Shown here one piece after another: positions 61,384 to 62,510 of a stretch of 62,510 nt of DNA. The first letter of the stretch is position 1. Every line of letters begins with the position of its first letter. Source of the stretch: a virus. The position numbers and the translations under genes are program-made. The notes beneath the pieces are model-generated. The model made no database searches. It saw nothing but the letters and a program-made list of their open reading frames with translations, and had not been told where the DNA came from. The DNA lies in the IMG/VR virus record IMGVR_UViG_3300025570_000014, positions 1 to 62,510 of that record; one strand, written 5' to 3'.

Positions 61384-62105
61384 TATACCTCAGGTGTAAT
61401 TGCATCAAACTGTGTTTTAGAAGAGAATTTAGCTGAGTTAAGGATTTGGTTTGCTAATTCTACGAATCCTGCTTCTTTTGCTCGTCTAGCTATTACTACT
61501 AATTCGTCGGTCATACCATCTAATGTAGCTTCATCTGGGGTGGGTTCAAGTGATACTTCATCTTCAACTTCTACATCATCAGTTACATCAATATCAACAT
61601 CAACTTCTTCTTCTTCTTCAAGTTGAACATAGTCTGGTTTTTTCTTTTTAAAAGATTTAGGTTCGGATCCCGGATCAATATTTCCTGCTTCTGCTAAAAT
61701 TTCATTTTTAAGATATTCCTTAAATTCAGATCTTTTTATTTTACCTTCCATAGTAGAGGTTAATTTTTTAGTTATTTCAAGTTCTTTATTAAGTTCTTTC
61801 TGGCTATCTATTTCTTTAGAAGTTGCTTCACTCATTCGAAGAACTTCGTTTTTTAGATATTCTTTTAATTCAGATTTTTTCATTTTATTTATTTTTTTAC
61901 CTGCTTTTACAGCGGACTTATAATCATCGGAGTTACCATGAGAAGGTTTTCCACCTCGCTCTTTTTTAGCACGGATATTATCCCATAAACCCGGTTTTCC
62001 TTCTTCAAGTTTATTATACTTTATAGTATAACCCCCTTTAATGGTAATTTCTCCATCATTATGAAGTTTTTCCATATCATCCGAATTGAGTTGTATAGTA
62101 TTCAT
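61383..62105 (-). CDS. Protein with two leader-like repeats and an acidic tract, 240 aa
   Basis: The first 65 residues are basic with GLWDNIRAKKERGGKPSHGN, a string I recall from other marine phages. Two copies of the segment K-x-SE(L/F)KEYLKNE(V/I)L follow, at about 77-91 and 125-139, each resembling an internal-protein leader. An acidic run EEEEEVDVDIDVTDDVEVED recalls the acidic centre of the scaffold. The end, ELVVIARRAKEAGFVELANQ, is a helix hairpin. Probably a core or internal head protein. A late-type motif is at 62112-62122. Confidence 0.5.
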   Translation of the reverse strand: MNTIQLNSDDMEKLHNDGEITIKGGYTIKYNKLEEGKPGLWDNIRAKKERGGKPSHGNSDDYKSAVKAGKKINKMKKSELKEYLKNEVLRMSEATSKEIDSQKELNKELEITKKLTSTMEGKIKRSEFKEYLKNEILAEAGNIDPGSEPKSFKKKKPDYVQLEEEEEVDVDIDVTDDVEVEDEVSLEPTPDEATLDGMTDELVVIARRAKEAGFVELANQILNSAKFSSKTQFDAITPEV

Positions 62106-62126
62106 GTTGTTGATAAATATATAAAA

Positions 62127-62498
62127 TTATTTAATCTTTAAATTTTTTAAATATTCAAGTCCTTCTTGAAGTTGAGATTCAAGATCTTCTTTTTTAAAAC
62201 CACCTTTCCAACTTTCTACATCTCCTGATTCTGTAACGTATCCTTCACTATTTTCGTTTAATTTTTCTTTTATAAAAGATTCGTACTCAGAAATTACATT
62301 ATTAATATTACTATTGTGGATATTATTGTGATATTCTTCTAATTTACCTTGTTTTTGAAGTTCGGCTTCAAAATCTACTATACAATCAAAGCATTTCTGG
62401 TATGCTGGGAAGACTTTTTTATCAAGGTGTTTTTTCATGAGGGTATTACATTCCGGACAAAATAGAGGCATTTTCCCTATTTTTTTAAATTTGTCCAT
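62127..62498 (-). CDS. Zinc-ribbon protein, 123 aa
   Basis: Two CxxC pairs, Cys14-Cys17 (LFCPECNTL) and Cys36-Cys39 (YQKCFDCIVD), form a zinc ribbon in the first 40 residues. The rest is a charged helical region with NSEGYVTESGDVESWKGGFK. Zinc ribbons of this kind bind nucleic acid or protein partners; a transcription factor role is possible but cannot be told from sequence. The start at 62498 is 12 bases from the window edge, where a partial late-type motif (TAATATTT on the plus strand) is seen. Confidence 0.65.
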   Translation of the reverse strand: MDKFKKIGKMPLFCPECNTLMKKHLDKKVFPAYQKCFDCIVDFEAELQKQGKLEEYHNNIHNSNINNVISEYESFIKEKLNENSEGYVTESGDVESWKGGFKKEDLESQLQEGLEYLKNLKIK

Positions 62499-62510
62499 TT
62501 AGTAATATTT

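Noticed and set aside
1-62510. tRNA genes, rRNA genes or an integrase/attachment site
   Set aside because: No cloverleaf, rRNA core or recombinase pattern was noticed. With dense protein coding and a maximum gap of about 170 bases there is little room, and nothing suggests an integrated prophage.

Overview
The window is one strand-coherent piece of a T4-like contractile-tailed phage (myovirus). All 61 protein genes that I accept lie on the minus strand, so transcription runs from base 62510 towards base 1. They are packed with overlaps or very short gaps, and no gene-free stretch exceeds about 170 bases. The T4 signature set is present: gp32, gp13, gp14, a gp15-like protein, gp17, gp18, gp19, gp20, gp21, gp22, gp23, gp26 and a gp51-like ORF. 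The host is probably a marine or aquatic member of the Bacteroidota (Flavobacteriia-like). Signs of this are the low GC, a Flavobacteria-style signal peptide ending in YSQ, a small Bacteroidota Hc1-type histone, BspA/DUF285 repeats, absence of Shine-Dalgarno sites, and three promoters of the form TTGG-N19-TATATTTA, which fits the Bacteroidota -33/-7 consensus.

Layout in transcription order. (1) 62.5-55.5 kb: about twelve small proteins, many starting with a short leader of the form F-x-x-(Y/F)-(L/I)-x-E. This resembles the capsid-targeting sequence of T4 internal proteins and is followed by a gp21-type cleavage site. One member has a PD-(D/E)XK-like nuclease core and another a zinc ribbon. 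(2) 55.5-53.6 kb: a C1q-tipped fibre protein, a small cupin-like protein and a 56-residue Hc1-like histone, ended by a terminator. (3) 53.6-50.7 kb: an FAD-dependent oxidoreductase, a NadR-like P-loop kinase and two small membrane or exported proteins. (4) 50.7-41.4 kb: the head module (terminase, portal, prohead core, protease, scaffold, major capsid protein), ended by a strong terminator. (5) 41.3-39.0 kb: a host-like metabolic trio of a DDAH-type amidinotransferase, a phosphatidylserine decarboxylase and PhoH. (6) 38.9-31.5 kb: adhesion proteins with YadA-head repeats, C1q/collagen modules and BspA repeats. (7) 31.4-17.7 kb: neck, sheath, tube, tail chaperones, tape measure and baseplate. 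(8) 17.6-4.6 kb: a 3116-residue Gly-Ser-Ser/Gly-Thr-Ser fibre with its smaller companions. (9) 4.6-1 kb: a two-domain glycosyltransferase, a short family A DNA polymerase and gp32.

How the parts may work together. The gp21 protease matures the head and probably also trims the leader-bearing internal proteins, which could then be ejected with the DNA. The very long Ser/Thr-rich fibre sits next to a GT4 plus GT9-like (heptosyltransferase-like) fusion enzyme, so a self-glycosylating fibre is a reasonable hypothesis. Expression appears to use two signals: host-like promoters at gp32, the portal gene and the FAD enzyme, and a repeated sense-strand motif close to ATATTTATAA just before at least seventeen genes. 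The latter is the reverse complement of the T4 late box.

Most names of virion proteins rest on recognised sequence patterns plus gene order. No database search was run.
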